A stretch of 64,000 nt of DNA, from contig NZ_CP028922.1 of NCBI RefSeq assembly GCF_003060825.1, forward strand, positions 3,207,001-3,271,000, written 5' to 3'. The stretch comes from Paenibacillus sp. CAA11 (GTDB lineage Bacteria; Bacillota; Bacilli; Paenibacillales; Paenibacillaceae). Of the stretch, positions 63,365-64,000 are shown piece by piece. Every line of letters starts with the position of its first letter. Position 1 is the stretch's first letter. The position numbers were made by a program, and so were the translations under genes. The notes beneath the pieces are model-generated. The model saw only the letters and a program-made list of their open reading frames with translations. It was not told the DNA's origin and did not search any database.

Positions 63365-63538
63365 AGTTTTGCGAAGCATACGCTTCACTGGGTTATTTCG
63401 CAGCAAAACTGCTTCGTAAGCATACGCTTAGTTTTGCGAAGCATCTGCTTCACTGAGTTATTTCGCAGCAAAACTGCTTCGTAAGCATACGCCTAGTTTT
63501 GCGAAGCATCTGCTTCACTGAGTTATTTCGCAGCAAAA
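63365..63538. repeat. 65-bp tandem palindromic repeat array between yqeK and rsfS
   Basis: Copies start at 63365, 63430 and 63495 (period exactly 65); the third ends near 63538. The unit opens AGTTTTGCGAAGCATACGCT and contains GCAAAACT, complementary to its own first eight bases, plus the small hairpin GAAGC-ATAC-GCTTC. It has the same skeleton as the array at 22775. Confidence 0.92.
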
Positions 63539-63552
63539 ACTACACTTAAGCA

Positions 63553-64000
63553 CTATCGTCTAGCAGCCTTCAACTGGCGAATCAGATCATTACGGGAAAG
63601 GACCGTTAAGGGAAAGATCGCTTTTCCTTTTTCCAGCAAAAAGGAAATCGTCGAGTCAAAGCCTGCAATCAGGCCTTCCTCCAGGCTATTCTCTCCAAGC
63701 TCCCGGATTCTCTCGACTCCCGGAAAATCACGTCCAGGCTCTGTATAATCCGCAAGACACACGATTTTGTCCAGCAAGGTCATTCCTTCTCGGCCCGAGG
63801 TATGGTAACGGATGGCATCCAGTACCTCCTGGTCAAGCACTCCATAGTCCCGTTTCGCGACAAATGCGCCTACTTCGGCATGGAGCAGCTGCTTATCATG
63901 CTCAAGGAGCTCCTGATTCAACCCGTTCTCCCGAATGATCTCTTCTTGCCGATCAATGGGCCAATACTTCGCCACATCATGCAAAAGCGCCGCCAAGTCG
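63553..64000 (-). CDS. yqeK: YqeK, HD-domain phosphohydrolase (5' end outside the window)
   Basis: HD-domain enzyme; YqeK proteins hydrolyse diadenosine tetraphosphate symmetrically. At least 148 residues are present and the frame continues past the window edge. The HD motif ALLHDVAKYWP lies at the visible start; a distal His/Asp set is in HAEVGAFVAKRDYGV and CLADYTEPGRDFPGVE. A TTG inside the window could be mistaken for a start but is within the HD domain. Upstream of rsfS, as in B. subtilis (yqeK-rsfS). Confidence 0.92.
   Translation of the reverse strand, partial: DLAALLHDVAKYWPIDRQEEIIRENGLNQELLEHDKQLLHAEVGAFVAKRDYGVLDQEVLDAIRYHTSGREGMTLLDKIVCLADYTEPGRDFPGVERIRELGENSLEEGLIAGFDSTISFLLEKGKAIFPLTVLSRNDLIRQLKAARR

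Overview
This window is chromosomal DNA from an endospore-forming, competence-gene-bearing Firmicute, most likely a Paenibacillus or close relative. The grounds are: AddAB recombination genes, sporulation genes (spoIIP, gpr), a comEA-comEB-comEC set, a CIRCE-controlled hrcA-grpE-dnaK-dnaJ operon, a T-box leader before leuS, and gene order close to the B. subtilis yqeK-to-gpr segment. No species name can be given from sequence alone. Most housekeeping genes lie on the minus strand.

Layout. 1-10.4 kb: a minus-strand DNA repair run addB-addA-sbcD-sbcC (sbcC leaves the window). 10.5-19.6 kb: an RlmI-like rRNA methyltransferase, a Na/Pi symporter, a NUDIX hydrolase, mtaB, rsmE, a site-2 protease, prmA and several small proteins of unknown role. 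One small-protein gene has an ECF-type promoter. 19.6-24.8 kb: the HrcA-controlled chaperone operon, with a tandem hairpin repeat array between grpE and dnaK and a hairpin between dnaK and dnaJ. 24.8-26.9 kb: a truncated ABC ATPase lying between two copies of the 3' end of a neighbouring acetyltransferase gene, then that acetyltransferase and an EamA transporter. 26.9-34.7 kb: hemW, lepA, a yqxA-like gene, spoIIP, gpr, rpsT and holA. 35-43.8 kb: an ECF sigma/anti-sigma pair, comEC, comEB, comEA and leuS with its T-box.

43.9-54.2 kb looks accessory. It starts at a tRNA-Pro gene and carries an unknown small gene, a complete four-gene acetone pathway (thiolase, acetoacetate decarboxylase, both CoA-transferase subunits), a frameshifted gene remnant, an Old Yellow Enzyme, and a two-component system followed by a three-gene ABC exporter of the lantibiotic-immunity type. 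54.2-61.1 kb is a beta-mannan oligosaccharide locus: a divergent SGNH esterase, GH2 beta-mannosidase, GH113 mannanase, cellobiose 2-epimerase and a LacI regulator. 61.3-64 kb returns to core genes (yqeM-like methyltransferase, cvfB, rsfS, yqeK), with a second tandem hairpin repeat array between yqeK and rsfS.

How the parts work together. AddAB and SbcCD handle broken DNA ends. HrcA/CIRCE sets chaperone levels. The ECF sigma gene and the small membrane protein at 18.87 kb carry related promoter motifs, so they may form one envelope-stress circuit. The accessory two-component system probably controls its own exporter through an 11-bp-spaced direct repeat. The mannan genes form a closed intracellular route from beta-manno-oligosaccharides to mannose and mannosyl-glucose. 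The most unusual signal is the pair of 65/66-bp palindromic tandem arrays, each inside an operon, whose stems differ by compensatory base changes.
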